DNA of 64,000 nucleotides from UBA6911 sp964651155 (GCA_964651155.1 CAZYXB010000002.1:62001-126000); one strand, 5' to 3'; shown: positions 53,132 to 61,894, counted from the first letter of the stretch. The notes: generated from the sequence alone by a model not told the origin. A program made the numbers and translations.

Positions 53132-54325
53132 ATGGATCTGAAGGCTGTTGCCAAGGGGAACCTCGACTCGATACGGGGGCGACTGGTCGAGTTGAGCCGT
53201 AGAGTTCATGCAAATCCGGAACCCGGCTTCCAGGAGCTGCGGGCTTCGGGATGGATCATGGAATTCCTCTCCGGTGAAGGCTTCCGCGTGGAGCCGGGCC
53301 TGTGCGGGCTGCCGACGGCCTTCGCCGCCAGTGCGGGCAGCGGCCCCCTGCATGTGGCCATCTGCGCCGAATACGACGCGCTTCCCGAAATCGGCCACGC
53401 CTGCGGCCACAATATCATCGCCGCCGCGGCGGTCGGCGCCGGGATCGCCGCGGCGCGGGTCGCCGACGAGGCGGGGCTGACCGTCACCGTTCTGGGCACT
53501 CCGGGCGAGGAGGCGGGCAATGCCGGGGGGAAGATCCTGATGCTGGACAGGGGCGCGTTCTCGGGCATGCATGCGGCCATGATGGTGCACCCCGCTCCGT
53601 CGGACATCCTGATGCCCCTCATTATCGCGTCGTCCATGTTCGAGGTGGAGTACACCGGAAAGGAGGCGCATGCCTCGGCCTATCCCGAGCGGGGCATCAA
53701 CGCCGCGGATGCCCTGACGGTCGCGCAGACGGCCATCGGCCTGCTGCGGCAGCACATACTCCCGACCGACCGCATCCATGGAATCATCACCCACGGCGGG
53801 GACGCCCCCAATATCATCCCGGCCCGGACCACGGCCCGGTATATTGTCCGGGGACGCACGCTGAGCGCGGTTGCGGAGCTCCGGGCGCGGGTTCACGGGT
53901 GTTTTGAGGCCGGCGCCGTCGCCACCGGGGCGAAGCTCGGGATCACCGGCGGGGACAAGCCGTACGCGGAGATGATCCACGACACGGACATGGCCGCCGC
54001 CTTCGGGCGGAACTCCGAGGCGCTGGGGCGCACCTTCCCCGATGCGGCCGCATCCGCGCCCGGGTTTTCCGCCTCGACCGATATGGGCAATGTCAGCCAC
54101 CTGGTCCCCTCGATCCATCCGATGATCGGGATCGACTCGTTCCCTGCGGTCAACCATCAGGCTGAATTCGCACAACGGTGCGTCTCCGCGTCGGCGGATC
54201 GGGCCCTGTACGACGGCGCGCTGGCCATGGCCTGGACCGCCATAGACCTGGCCGCGGACCCGGAGCTCTGCGCCCGATTGCTGGCCGGCCGGCAGGGGCC
54301 GAAACCCGCAGCGCCCCGGCGCTAG
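53132..54325 (+). CDS. M20 family metallo-amidohydrolase (AbgB/IAA-amino acid hydrolase-like)
   Basis: 397 aa; GGGGGG (53121-53126) 5 bases upstream of ATG 53132. Metal-binding and catalytic motifs of the M20D amidohydrolases: ICAEYDALPEIGHACGHN, GTPGEEAGNAGGKILM and the dimerisation domain with YTGKEAHASAYPERGINAADAL. PGFSASTDMGNVSH is close to p-aminobenzoyl-glutamate hydrolase subunit B and aminoacylases. No signal peptide; probably cytoplasmic hydrolysis of an N-acyl or amide substrate. Its stop codon overlaps that of the convergent DUF123 gene (CTAG shared). Confidence 0.92.
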   Translation: MDLKAVAKGNLDSIRGRLVELSRRVHANPEPGFQELRASGWIMEFLSGEGFRVEPGLCGLPTAFAASAGSGPLHVAICAEYDALPEIGHACGHNIIAAAAVGAGIAAARVADEAGLTVTVLGTPGEEAGNAGGKILMLDRGAFSGMHAAMMVHPAPSDILMPLIIASSMFEVEYTGKEAHASAYPERGINAADALTVAQTAIGLLRQHILPTDRIHGIITHGGDAPNIIPARTTARYIVRGRTLSAVAELRARVHGCFEAGAVATGAKLGITGGDKPYAEMIHDTDMAAAFGRNSEALGRTFPDAAASAPGFSASTDMGNVSHLVPSIHPMIGIDSFPAVNHQAEFAQRCVSASADRALYDGALAMAWTAIDLAADPELCARLLAGRQGPKPAAPRR

Positions 54326-54831
54326 CGCCCGCGGCGGTCTTTTTTCGCCCCCCGGCGATCTCCGTACGCCCCCCGGCGATCTTCGTACGCCCCCCGGCGA
54401 TCTTCGTACGCCCCGCGGCCGCCGGCGGGACTCCCCACCCGGAAAAGGTGCGCCGCGCAGCCAGATCGGCAGTCGGTGGCTCCGAAACGCGGCACGGGGG
54501 CCGACGCACCCGGGCGCCGGGCGACCCGTTGCGCCGCCTCGCACTCCTCGCAGCCCGGAAGGGATTCCACCCGTGCCAGGGAGACCGCGGGGTGTGCCAG
54601 CACGTAATCGATGTGCCAGTGCATCGTCCCGGATTTGGATGCGGCCAGGCGGCGGTGGCGGGCAACCCTGCCGGCAAGGGAACTGCGGGCGCTGCCGATG
54701 TAGGCGTAGCGCCCGGCCGGCAGAAGGACCCGTCCCAGCGCTCCGACCTCCAGGGCCAGGTCTTGTGCAATCCGCAGATGGAGAATGTAGGCCCCTCCCC
54801 TGGGGGGAGGTCCGGGGCTATGCGCATGCAT
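54322..54831 (-). CDS. GIY-YIG-like DUF123 family protein with a repetitive C-terminal tail
   Basis: 169 aa from ATG 54831 (AGGAG 9 bases upstream). The DUF123 fold: GAYILHLRIAQDL, GRYAYIGSARSSLAGRVARH (GIY-YIG-type core), MHWHIDYVLAH, CEECEAAQRVA and FGATDCRSGCAAHLF. These proteins are thought to be nuclease-like or nucleic-acid binding. After residue about 140 the chain becomes four copies of a 7-residue repeat (AYEDRRG or close), encoded by a 21-bp tandem repeat and rich in Arg/Asp. Its start is 18 bp downstream of the end of the decayed hcp fragment. Confidence 0.85.
   Translation of the reverse strand: MHAHSPGPPPRGGAYILHLRIAQDLALEVGALGRVLLPAGRYAYIGSARSSLAGRVARHRRLAASKSGTMHWHIDYVLAHPAVSLARVESLPGCEECEAAQRVARRPGASAPVPRFGATDCRSGCAAHLFRVGSPAGGRGAYEDRRGAYEDRRGAYGDRRGAKKDRRGR
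54346..54408. repeat. Three 21-bp tandem repeats in the DUF123 gene tail
   Basis: Units CGCCCCCCGGCGATCTTCGT(A) at 54346-54366, 54367-54387 and 54388-54408 (one substitution in the first), plus a partial unit on each side. They encode AYEDRRG-type heptads on the minus strand. Confidence 0.93.
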
Positions 54832-54848
54832 CGGTACGCTCCTGGGCG

Positions 54849-55130
54849 TCAGGACCGCCCCGGCGCCGCTTCGAGAGCCGACGCGGCATCGGTCGCCGGG
54901 GCGACGTGGAACGCGCCGGCCGGCCCCTCCCGCACCGCGGGCGTGGGGGGTACCGGCCGGGGTAGGTCCGGGCTGTATGCTGCGGATGCCGAGACGCAGC
55001 AGGGCTGGCAGTATGGCACAGGCTTTCTGCTCGTACCAGGAAAGCATGATCGAAAAAGGCAGGACGTTGACGTCGCAACGGAAGGCTTCGGCCAGCGCCC
55101 CGGCAGCGGGACACATCCATCGTGTCGTTT
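54849..55130 (-). pseudogene. hcp: Decayed C-terminal fragment of hybrid cluster protein (hydroxylamine reductase)
   Basis: On the minus strand, consecutive pieces in different frames match the C-terminal 95 or so residues of Hcp: ALAEAFRCDVNVLP, then LSWYEQKACAILPALLRLG with IRSIQPGP (compare the family's CDVNxLPLxxxLSWFEQKAVAILLTLLxLGI). After a frameshift near 54970 come TPAVREGPAGAFHVAPATD and ASALEAAPGRS with a stop at 54849. Before the first piece, the other frame shows NDT where Hcp has QCNDxYS. The N-terminal 80% with the Fe-S cluster ligands is absent. Hcp protects against nitric oxide and hydroxylamine. It lies next to a Crp/Fnr regulator gene in divergent orientation. Confidence 0.8.
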
Positions 55131-55144
55131 TCCCTAAAAGGTGT

Positions 55145-55174
55145 TTGCCAGTGATCGTGCACCGCTGCTATCCT
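55145..55174 (+). promoter_or_regulatory. Candidate promoter of the Crp/Fnr-family regulator gene
   Basis: TTGCCA (55145-55150, 5/6) and TATCCT (55169-55174, 4/6) with an 18-base spacer; start expected near 55181, leader of about 88 nt. It lies in the remaining space between the hcp remnant and the regulator. Confidence 0.45.
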
Positions 55175-55268
55175 ACGGGCATTTCTCGACGGGACTCATG
55201 ATGCGGCTCAGGAAACGGCACATCTCCCCCGATGTGCGTCCGCTGCCGGGAGGGGAGGGGGGCCGGGC

Positions 55269-55916
55269 ATGAAGGTGCGGCACATTCTGGACGGCGCGGG
55301 TTTTTTCGAAGGCATCTCCCCGATGAGCAGGGAAGCCCTGAGCCGGGTCTGCATGCCCGTCGAGCGCCCGAAGCGCACGACGCTTTTCCATGAGGCGGAG
55401 CCGGGCGAGGCGATGTACCTTCTGGCGCGGGGGCGCGTCAGTCTGCACAAGCTGTCGCCCGAAGGCCGTGAAGTCGTGATCAAGGTGGTTGGGCCGGGCG
55501 AGGTGTTTGCCGAAGCCATCCTGTTTGAAAAAAGGCACTATCCGGTGACGGCGGTGTCGCTTACGGACATTCTGGCGCTCAAGCTCCTGCGGCGGGACAT
55601 CCTCCATCTTCTCCGGCAGGAGGATTTCCGGAACGATTTCATCGCGATGCTGTTGCGCAAGCAGCGCTACCTGACCGAAAAAATCCGCCAGCTGACCAGC
55701 CAGGATGTCGAGCAGCGCCTGCGGGCCTTTCTGCGCGAGCAGTACGGGGAAGTAGGGCGGATAGAGGCGGAAATCAACAAGAAACAGCTGGCTTCGGCCA
55801 TCGGCGCCACGCCCGAGACGCTGTCCCGACTGCTGCGGGATTTGAGCGGCCGCAACCGCCTGACCTGGAAACGGGGCGTTATCCTGGCGTCCCCGGATTT
55901 CTGGGCCGAGGAATGA
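55269..55916 (+). CDS. Crp/Fnr-family transcriptional regulator (possibly HcpR-like)
   Basis: 215 aa. Cyclic-nucleotide-binding-like beta roll (residues about 10-120, with PGEAMYLLARGRVSLHK and GPGEVFAEAILF), a long dimerisation helix, then a Crp-type helix-turn-helix (about 165-200: NKKQLASAIGATPETLSRLLRDL). No N-terminal Cys motif for an Fe-S cluster as in Fnr, and the Arg/Ser pair for cAMP is not evident. Divergent hcp remains (54849-55130) suggest it was once an hcp regulator such as HcpR, which controls nitrosative-stress genes. A G-rich run (about 55248-55264) provides the ribosome-binding site. Regulatory target sites cannot be placed with confidence. Confidence 0.88.
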   Translation: MKVRHILDGAGFFEGISPMSREALSRVCMPVERPKRTTLFHEAEPGEAMYLLARGRVSLHKLSPEGREVVIKVVGPGEVFAEAILFEKRHYPVTAVSLTDILALKLLRRDILHLLRQEDFRNDFIAMLLRKQRYLTEKIRQLTSQDVEQRLRAFLREQYGEVGRIEAEINKKQLASAIGATPETLSRLLRDLSGRNRLTWKRGVILASPDFWAEE

Positions 55917-55953
55917 GCGGCAGGGACCGGATCCGGTTCGCGGCGGCGGCTGC

Positions 55954-56472
55954 CTACCCCGCGGGGGCGTCGGTCTTTTCCCTGAGCGCCTCACGGGCGC
56001 CTTCGTGCGCGCCGGCAGTGATTTCCCGGGCCCTTTCGATCAGGCGCAGCAGCTGCCCGTCGTTTCGCCTGCGGGCCAGGGCCTCGAGGGAATCGAGCCG
56101 GCGCATCGATTCTTCGGCCCGCTGCCGCAGTTGCTTCAGAGCTTTGCGCACCCTGTCGAGGTCGGCCGTTGCCGGCCGGTAGGCGTCCTCGAGGTTGACC
56201 ATGACGCTGTGGAGGATCCGGTAGTAGCCGTCGAGCATGTCTTCGGCTGTCAGGTACTCCAGGGGGTCCCCCGGTTCCGTCTCCTCGCCGCGCAGGCGGG
56301 CTTCGGCCGACTTGAGGCGCAGCAGGGCGGCCCGCAGGTACAGATCCGTCCGCACGTCGATCCTCTGCTTGATCTGGAGGAGCGCGATCTCCTCCGCGGT
56401 CAGAAACTCCCTGGGCGCCTCAGCACCGGCGAGCGTTACGGCCGACAGCAGCAACAGCGCCAGGACTCTCAT
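55954..56472 (-). CDS. Small secreted helical protein of unknown function (A)
   Basis: 172 aa; GGAGG close to ATG 56472, which overlaps the stop of the preceding gene (ATGA), so the two are translationally coupled. Signal peptide of about 17 residues (LALLLLSAVTLAGA). The rest is helical and charged (LKSAEARLRGEE, RVRKALKQLRQRAEESMRRL), suggesting a coiled coil. No family recognised. It is the last gene of the argS-headed group. Confidence 0.75.
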   Translation of the reverse strand: MRVLALLLLSAVTLAGAEAPREFLTAEEIALLQIKQRIDVRTDLYLRAALLRLKSAEARLRGEETEPGDPLEYLTAEDMLDGYYRILHSVMVNLEDAYRPATADLDRVRKALKQLRQRAEESMRRLDSLEALARRRNDGQLLRLIERAREITAGAHEGAREALREKTDAPAG

Positions 56473-56969
56473 TCCGCCTCCTTGCGCCCGACCACATCCT
56501 CGGGCCGGAACAGCAGGTCCACCATCGTGCCCCGGAGCGCGTCGGCCCGGCCGACGCACCGTTCGAAGGCATCCTGCTGCGCTGCAGGGGCCCGGACCCG
56601 GTAGTTCCGGAGGTCGTTGATGGCTTTGCGCACGTCGATCTCGTACCGGATCAGGGCCTTGAGCCTTTTCTTTTCGGGGTCGGTGTTGGCTTCGATGTCC
56701 TTGACGGATTCCGCAAGGAAGCGCACCCAGGCCTCAAGCTGTCCGGGAACAGGGCCGAAATCCCCGGCGGACACGCTTTTGCCGAGCGCCTTGTGCATCC
56801 TGGCGGAGGCGTCGCGGTATACTTCGATGCGTTTTCCGAGGTCATCGGCGTTTTTGTCGATCTTTTCCCTCTCCTTTTCCGTGAACATCCCTTCGGGAAA
56901 AGGCGGCGGCGCGGGCGCGGCCTGAAGGAGAAGGGCCGACAGCAGGCTGCAGGAGGCCAGAAGGCGCAT
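56469..56969 (-). CDS. Small secreted helical protein of unknown function (B)
   Basis: 166 aa from ATG 56969, which lies 5 bp after the argS stop. Signal peptide (MRLLASCSLLSALLLQAAPA). The mature part is helix-rich with many Lys/Glu/Asp (EKEREKIDKNADDLGKRIEV) and no Cys pairs except one CVGRAD. It resembles protein A in size, charge pattern and predicted coiled coil and may form a complex with it. Function unknown; attachment to argS is probably only transcriptional. Confidence 0.75.
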   Translation of the reverse strand: MRLLASCSLLSALLLQAAPAPPPFPEGMFTEKEREKIDKNADDLGKRIEVYRDASARMHKALGKSVSAGDFGPVPGQLEAWVRFLAESVKDIEANTDPEKKRLKALIRYEIDVRKAINDLRNYRVRAPAAQQDAFERCVGRADALRGTMVDLLFRPEDVVGRKEAE

Positions 56970-56974
56970 CGGGG

Positions 56975-58945
56975 TCACATCCTCGGGGGCACATCGGTTC
57001 CCAGCAAGTATAGCGCATGCTCGAGCTGTTTGCGAACAAGATCGGCCACCAGGAGCAGGTGGCGCTTCCTTTCGGGATCCGCCTCCGACAGAATGTGGTG
57101 CTTGTGGTAGAACAGGTTGAATTTCTGGGCCAGCGAAAAGGCGTACTTGCACAGCTGGCCGAGTTCCATCGACCGGGTGACCTGCCGGACGACCTCCGGG
57201 AGGCGTGCCGCCTGGTAGACGATGTCCCAGATCGTGTCGTAGGCGGCGAGAAAGTCCCCGGTTCCGGGAGGGATGTCCCGGATATCGGGCGGGGCCTCCC
57301 CCGACTGCGCCAGCTTGTTGAAGATGTTGTTGGCCCGCACGACCGCGTACTGGATGTAGGGCCCGGTTTCGCCGTCGAAATTGAGGGCTTCCTTGAAATC
57401 GAATGCTATGACGGTGTTGCGCGCGAAGCGCAGAAGAAAGTAGCGCAGCGCTCCGACGGCGATCGCATGGGCGATCGCCCCCGACTCCTCCTCGGGCAGG
57501 TCGTGGCGGGAACGGACCTCCTGCAGGGCCTTTTCGTGGAGGGTGTCGAGCAGGTCGTCGGCCTTGACCCCGAGCCCTTTCCTTCCGGAAACCTCGACGT
57601 AAGGCCGATTCCGGTCCTCGTCCGAAAGCGGGAACCCGAGTTCCTCGCAGCAGGCGGGGGTCAGCGCCACCATTTCATAGGAAAAGTGGACCGAATTCTC
57701 CGCCTGGGCCTCGAAGCCGAGCGCCTTCAGGCCCAGAACGACGATATTCTGCAGGTAGGCCTGGCGGCTGTCGATGACGTTGTAGACGCGCCGGCCGCAG
57801 CCGAAACCCGGCGCGGCCGCATCCGGGTCCTTCTCGGCCGAGGTGACCCAGACCGGGTAGCCCGCATCCGCCCCCAGGAGCCGGTAGTTGAAATCCAGGC
57901 CGAGGAGCCCCAGCTTCCAGAGCTGGTAGGCGATGTCCTTGCCGACATAGGTGACGGTGCCGTCGGACCGGACGATGATTTTTTCGTCCTCTTCGGCCTC
58001 CTCGCGCGAGGCGCCCGGCAGGGCGTCGTCGCCCGTGTGCATCACCCAGCATCCCTTGTTCTTCCCCTCGTCGACGTAATAGATCGCGTTGCGCTCCTGC
58101 AGCAGCTGGTAGGCCTTCTCCCAGAATTTCAGGTGGAGGATTTCGCTTTCGCGGGGGAGCAGGTCATACCGGACGTTGATCCTGTCCATGGTCGCCAGGT
58201 GCGCCCGGGCGACGCGCATGGCGACGTGCTCGGCCAGTTCGGCCGTCGGGTTGCCGCCCGCCTCGATCGCCTGAAGGGTGAGGCTGCGCCATGCCCGGTT
58301 GTCTTCCGACTGCCGGTAGAAGTCGTAGACCTGCGCGTAGACGTCCCAGCAGAAGTAATCGAACCTGCCCCCCATGCCGGAGAGCTCCAGGAGCGTCTTC
58401 CCCTGCATCCTTTCGAGCCCTACGACGACATCGGCCACCTGGACCCCGGTGTTGTCCAGGTAGTTCTGCACTTCGACCTCGTGTCCCAGGAAGCGGAGGC
58501 AGCGGACGAAGGAGTCTCCGAGGGAGGCGTTGCGCAGGTGGCCTATGTGGGCGGCCTTGTTGGGATTGATGTTCGTGTGCTCGACGATGATCTTCCCCTC
58601 GTCGTCCGGGCCCGACAGGCGGCCGAAGGACCCCCGGGCGATGCTTAGGCCCAGCTGGCGCGCGAACCATTCCCGGTCGATGTGGAGATTCAGAAAACCC
58701 CCGCCGGCGACATCGGCCTTCCAGATCCCCCGGATGCCGCAGGCGTCCGAGGCGAGTTCCCGCGCGATCTCGATCGGGGGGCGCCGGACTTTCCGGGCCA
58801 GGTCGAAGGCGACGGGCAGGGCGAGCTCCCCGAGTTCGATCTTGGGCGGCAGCGTGAAGTTCAGGGATTCGTAATGAACGTCGTAGCGCTCCGCGATGCG
58901 TTGGAGCAGGCTTTGTTCCAGTTGGCGTGTCAGGGCAAGCAGCAT
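56975..58945 (-). CDS. argS: Arginyl-tRNA synthetase
   Basis: Class I enzyme charging tRNA-Arg. The start at 58945 gives 656 aa beginning MLLALTRQLEQSLLQR and includes the N-terminal tRNA D-loop-binding domain. HIGH-type motif HIGHLRNASLG, preceded by VEHTNINPNKAA, and a KMSKS-equivalent VSGRKGLGVKADDLLD; the loop has SGRKG, a deviation seen in the long ArgRS type. A DALR anticodon-binding domain is at the C-terminus (about 530-656). No strong Shine-Dalgarno was seen for this start. Divergent from larC. Confidence 0.95.
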   Translation of the reverse strand: MLLALTRQLEQSLLQRIAERYDVHYESLNFTLPPKIELGELALPVAFDLARKVRRPPIEIARELASDACGIRGIWKADVAGGGFLNLHIDREWFARQLGLSIARGSFGRLSGPDDEGKIIVEHTNINPNKAAHIGHLRNASLGDSFVRCLRFLGHEVEVQNYLDNTGVQVADVVVGLERMQGKTLLELSGMGGRFDYFCWDVYAQVYDFYRQSEDNRAWRSLTLQAIEAGGNPTAELAEHVAMRVARAHLATMDRINVRYDLLPRESEILHLKFWEKAYQLLQERNAIYYVDEGKNKGCWVMHTGDDALPGASREEAEEDEKIIVRSDGTVTYVGKDIAYQLWKLGLLGLDFNYRLLGADAGYPVWVTSAEKDPDAAAPGFGCGRRVYNVIDSRQAYLQNIVVLGLKALGFEAQAENSVHFSYEMVALTPACCEELGFPLSDEDRNRPYVEVSGRKGLGVKADDLLDTLHEKALQEVRSRHDLPEEESGAIAHAIAVGALRYFLLRFARNTVIAFDFKEALNFDGETGPYIQYAVVRANNIFNKLAQSGEAPPDIRDIPPGTGDFLAAYDTIWDIVYQAARLPEVVRQVTRSMELGQLCKYAFSLAQKFNLFYHKHHILSEADPERKRHLLLVADLVRKQLEHALYLLGTDVPPRM

Positions 58946-59115
58946 GGCTTTAGGACTTTCCAGTCGTTGGTACACCCGGGATTCCCCGGCCGGCACTCGA
59001 GAAAGAAACATACTCCAAGGGCGCCGGCAAATCAATCGGGGCGCGGCGGACTGCTGCTTGACTTCGGGTCGTACCGTCAATAGACTCACACTGACACAAT
59101 CTTGGAGAGGCGACG

Positions 59116-60336
59116 TTGGTGCAAATGCGCAAGCAGGAACAGAAGATCCTGGTGATAGAGCCCTTCTCGGGCATCAGCGGCGACATGATGGTCGGGGCGC
59201 TGCTCGACCTCGGGTTCGATTTCGCCAGGCTCTCCGATGAGCTCGGGCTTCTCCCCGTCAAGGGGTACCGGATCTCCTGCCGGCGGTGCATACGCTCGGG
59301 CATTGCGGCCACCAAATTCGATGTGGACCTGCCTGACGAGCACGCCCACAGGGGATTGTCGGACATACGCGGGATGATCGAATCGAGCGGGCTGTCCCCC
59401 TGGGTGAAGCAGATGTCCGTGGAGGCGTTCCGGAGACTGGCCGAGGCCGAAGCCAGGATTCACGAAAAGACGGTCGACCAGGTGCACTTCCACGAGGTGG
59501 GGGCGGTCGATTCCATCATCGACATCGTCGGCTCCATGATCGCGCTCGAGTCCTTCCTGCCCGCCGATATCGTCGCCTCCCCCGTCAATGTCGGCCACGG
59601 GACGGTCCGGTGCCAGCACGGGATCTACCCCGTTCCGGCACCCGCGGTCCAGGAGCTGCTCAAAGACATTCCCACGTTCACCAACGAAATCGGGGGGGAA
59701 CTGACGACCCCCACGGGGGCGGCCCTGCTGTCGACCGTCTCGGGCGCTTTCGGCGGCCGGCCGGCCATGAGAAATCATAGGACCGGCTACGGCGCCGGTT
59801 CGCGCCAGACCGAGGGCGGCGCCAACGTGCTCCGGATCAGCCTGGGGGAGCGGATGGCCGACGCGGTGCAGGCTCCCGTGCCTCCCGAGGTCCGGGTGGC
59901 CGTTATCGAGGCCACCGTCGACGATATGAATCCCCAGGTGTACGGCTACTTCCTTGAAAAGGCGATGGCCGCCGGGGCCCTGGACGTATACTCGACGCCG
60001 ATCCAGATGAAGAAGAACCGGCCGGGGCAGAAAGTGAGCTGCATCTGCGCCCTGGCCGATGTCGACCGTTTCGCCGAACTCATCTTCCGCGAAACGACAA
60101 CCATCGGGATCCGGTACACGACGGCGGATCGCAAGACGCTCGACCGGCGGTTTGAGCCCGTGGAGACTCCCTACGGGACCGTGACGATGAAGATTTCCCT
60201 GATGGGAGACCGCGTGGTCAATGCGGTCCCCGAATTCGAGGACTGCCGGCGCCTCGCGTCCGAACAAGGCGCCCCGCTCAAGGAGGTGCAGGCCGCCGCC
60301 GCCGCCGCGTACCGCCGCTCGGTCCCTGGTGCCTGA
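59116..60336 (+). CDS. larC: Nickel-pincer cofactor biosynthesis protein LarC
   Basis: Inserts nickel into the pyridinium-3,5-bisthiocarboxylate mononucleotide cofactor of lactate racemase and relatives (DUF111 family). About 406 aa. Family motifs: EPFSGISGDMMVGALLDLG, HFHEVGAVDSIIDIVG, GTVRCQHGIYPVPAPA, LTTPTGAALL and IEATVDDMNPQ. Alternative starts are TTG 59116, GTG 59119 and ATG 59125; GGAGAGG at 59104-59110 best fits GTG 59119. larB, larE and a larA-type racemase are not in the window, so its target enzyme is unknown. Confidence 0.92.
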   Translation: MVQMRKQEQKILVIEPFSGISGDMMVGALLDLGFDFARLSDELGLLPVKGYRISCRRCIRSGIAATKFDVDLPDEHAHRGLSDIRGMIESSGLSPWVKQMSVEAFRRLAEAEARIHEKTVDQVHFHEVGAVDSIIDIVGSMIALESFLPADIVASPVNVGHGTVRCQHGIYPVPAPAVQELLKDIPTFTNEIGGELTTPTGAALLSTVSGAFGGRPAMRNHRTGYGAGSRQTEGGANVLRISLGERMADAVQAPVPPEVRVAVIEATVDDMNPQVYGYFLEKAMAAGALDVYSTPIQMKKNRPGQKVSCICALADVDRFAELIFRETTTIGIRYTTADRKTLDRRFEPVETPYGTVTMKISLMGDRVVNAVPEFEDCRRLASEQGAPLKEVQAAAAAAYRRSVPGA

Positions 60337-60407
60337 TCCATCGGCCAAAAGGGTGGCGGCCCGGGGATCCAATCCGTACGCAAGTCCACCTGTTTCCTGG
60401 AGATACG

Positions 60408-60830
60408 ATGCCCGAAGAAAAGCCTGAAACAACGTCGGAAGCAACGTCCGAACCAAAGCCGGCAGCTGCCGCCCCGGAACAACCCGAAGCCAGCCGGCCG
60501 GAGCCGCCGCGCATCAGCATCGGTGAGTTCGCCAAGGTCGAGATGCGCGTCGGGCAGATCCTGGAGGCCTCCAGGATCGAAGGGTCCCGCAAGCTGATCC
60601 AACTGAGGGTGGACATCGGGACGGAGGTGCGGCAGGTCGTCGCCGGCATCGCCGATGCCTACACTCCGGACCAGCTGGTGGGCAAAAAAGTGATCCTGGT
60701 GGTGAACCTCAAGCCGGCGAGGCTGATGGGAGTGGAATCGAACGGGATGGTTCTCGCCGCCAGCGACGGCGGCCGCGCCGTGCTGCCCGCATTCGGGGAA
60801 GACGTGCCCAACGGCGCGCCTCTCCGGTAG
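60408..60830 (+). CDS. tRNA-binding OB-fold protein (MetRS beta-subunit-like)
   Basis: 140 aa. Residues 35-140 form the EMAP/Trbp111-type OB-fold (ISIGEFAKVEMRVGQILEA, KLIQLRVDIG, RQVVAGIADAY, ESNGMVLAAS), as found at the C-terminus of methionyl-tRNA synthetase or as the separate chaperone-like CsaA. The N-terminal 35 residues are a Glu/Pro/Ala-rich disordered tail. In E. coli this domain is part of MetG; here it is a free protein next to larC and the prenyl synthase, so it may be a separate beta subunit or a structure-specific tRNA chaperone. Confidence 0.87.
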   Translation: MPEEKPETTSEATSEPKPAAAAPEQPEASRPEPPRISIGEFAKVEMRVGQILEASRIEGSRKLIQLRVDIGTEVRQVVAGIADAYTPDQLVGKKVILVVNLKPARLMGVESNGMVLAASDGGRAVLPAFGEDVPNGAPLR

Positions 60831-60919
60831 GCGGAAATGATGCCCGGCGGCTGCCTCCCTGTGGTAAGATTCCGGGCGGATGCCCGGTTGTCCGTAACGG
60901 CTGTTTCCGAGAGTGCCCA

Positions 60920-61894
60920 TTGACTCCGCATGAGATCTACAAACTGATTGAAGACGGCATGGCTTGCGTGGAAGAGGAACTGGCCCGCCAGTCCCGCTCC
61001 GGCGTCCCCATGATCGAGAATATCGGCCGCTACATCTGCAACAGCGGAGGCAAGCGGGTGCGGCCCGCCATACTGCTGCTGAGCTCCCGGATGTGCGGGT
61101 ACGATGGACCCATCGGGCCCCGTTTGGGCGCCATCCTGGAGATGATCCATTCGGCCACCCTGGTGCACGACGATATCATCGACAATGCGTGTGTCCGGCG
61201 CGGCCATGCCTCCGTCAATGCCCGGTGGGGGAACGAGATAACGGTCCTGATGGGCGACTGGCTGTATATGACCTCCTTCAGCATGGCTCTGGGGGAACGG
61301 CAGTTCCCGATACTGGACGTTCTTATCGAGGCAACCCGCAAGATGGTGGAGGGCGAACTCATCCAGCTCAGCTACAACGGCAATGTCGACATCACCGAAG
61401 AGCAGCACATGGATATTTCCAGGCGCAAGACCGCCTACCTGTTCGCCGCCTGCTCCCAGCTCGGCGGGATCCTCGGCGCGGCGCCCGAGGCAGCGATCGA
61501 AAGGCTGCGCCTGTATGGGCTGAACGTGGGCCTGGCCTTTCAGCTTGTCGATGATGTCCTGGACTTCACGTCCGATGAGAACACCCTCGGCAAGCCGGTG
61601 GGCAGCGACATGCAGGAGGGGAAGCTCACGCTGCCTCTGATCTACCTGCTGCGGGACGGGAGGCCGGAACACCGCGCGCTGGTCCGCAACGTCCTCCGCA
61701 CCGACGCCCTCAACGGGGAAGGGCGGGACGCAGTTATCCGGCTCGTCCGGGAGTATGGAGCCGCCGATCGCGTTCTGGAGAAGGCCCACGCCCTGGCCGA
61801 AGAGGCCAAATCCTGCCTGGAGACGTTCCCGGACTGCGTCGCGCGCCAGGCCCTGATGTCGATCCCCGATTATATCGTCGAACGCGACCGGTAG
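60920..61894 (+). CDS. Trans-polyprenyl diphosphate synthase (IspB/HepT-like)
   Basis: 324 aa all-helical prenyltransferase that elongates isoprenoid chains, probably for the quinone side chain. First aspartate-rich motif LVHDDIIDNA, second QLVDDVLDF, plus GGKRVRPAILLL. TTG 60920 is the likely initiator since no ATG or GTG precedes the conserved N-terminal helix; the first internal ATG (60959) would cut into it. The chain length made cannot be fixed by eye; the pattern is of the octaprenyl/solanesyl class. Confidence 0.9.
   Translation: MTPHEIYKLIEDGMACVEEELARQSRSGVPMIENIGRYICNSGGKRVRPAILLLSSRMCGYDGPIGPRLGAILEMIHSATLVHDDIIDNACVRRGHASVNARWGNEITVLMGDWLYMTSFSMALGERQFPILDVLIEATRKMVEGELIQLSYNGNVDITEEQHMDISRRKTAYLFAACSQLGGILGAAPEAAIERLRLYGLNVGLAFQLVDDVLDFTSDENTLGKPVGSDMQEGKLTLPLIYLLRDGRPEHRALVRNVLRTDALNGEGRDAVIRLVREYGAADRVLEKAHALAEEAKSCLETFPDCVARQALMSIPDYIVERDR

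Noticed and set aside
54831..55116. N-terminal extension of the DUF123 protein
   Set aside because: The extension is in fact part of the decayed hcp fragment; the ATG at 54831 with AGGAG gives the normal DUF123 start.
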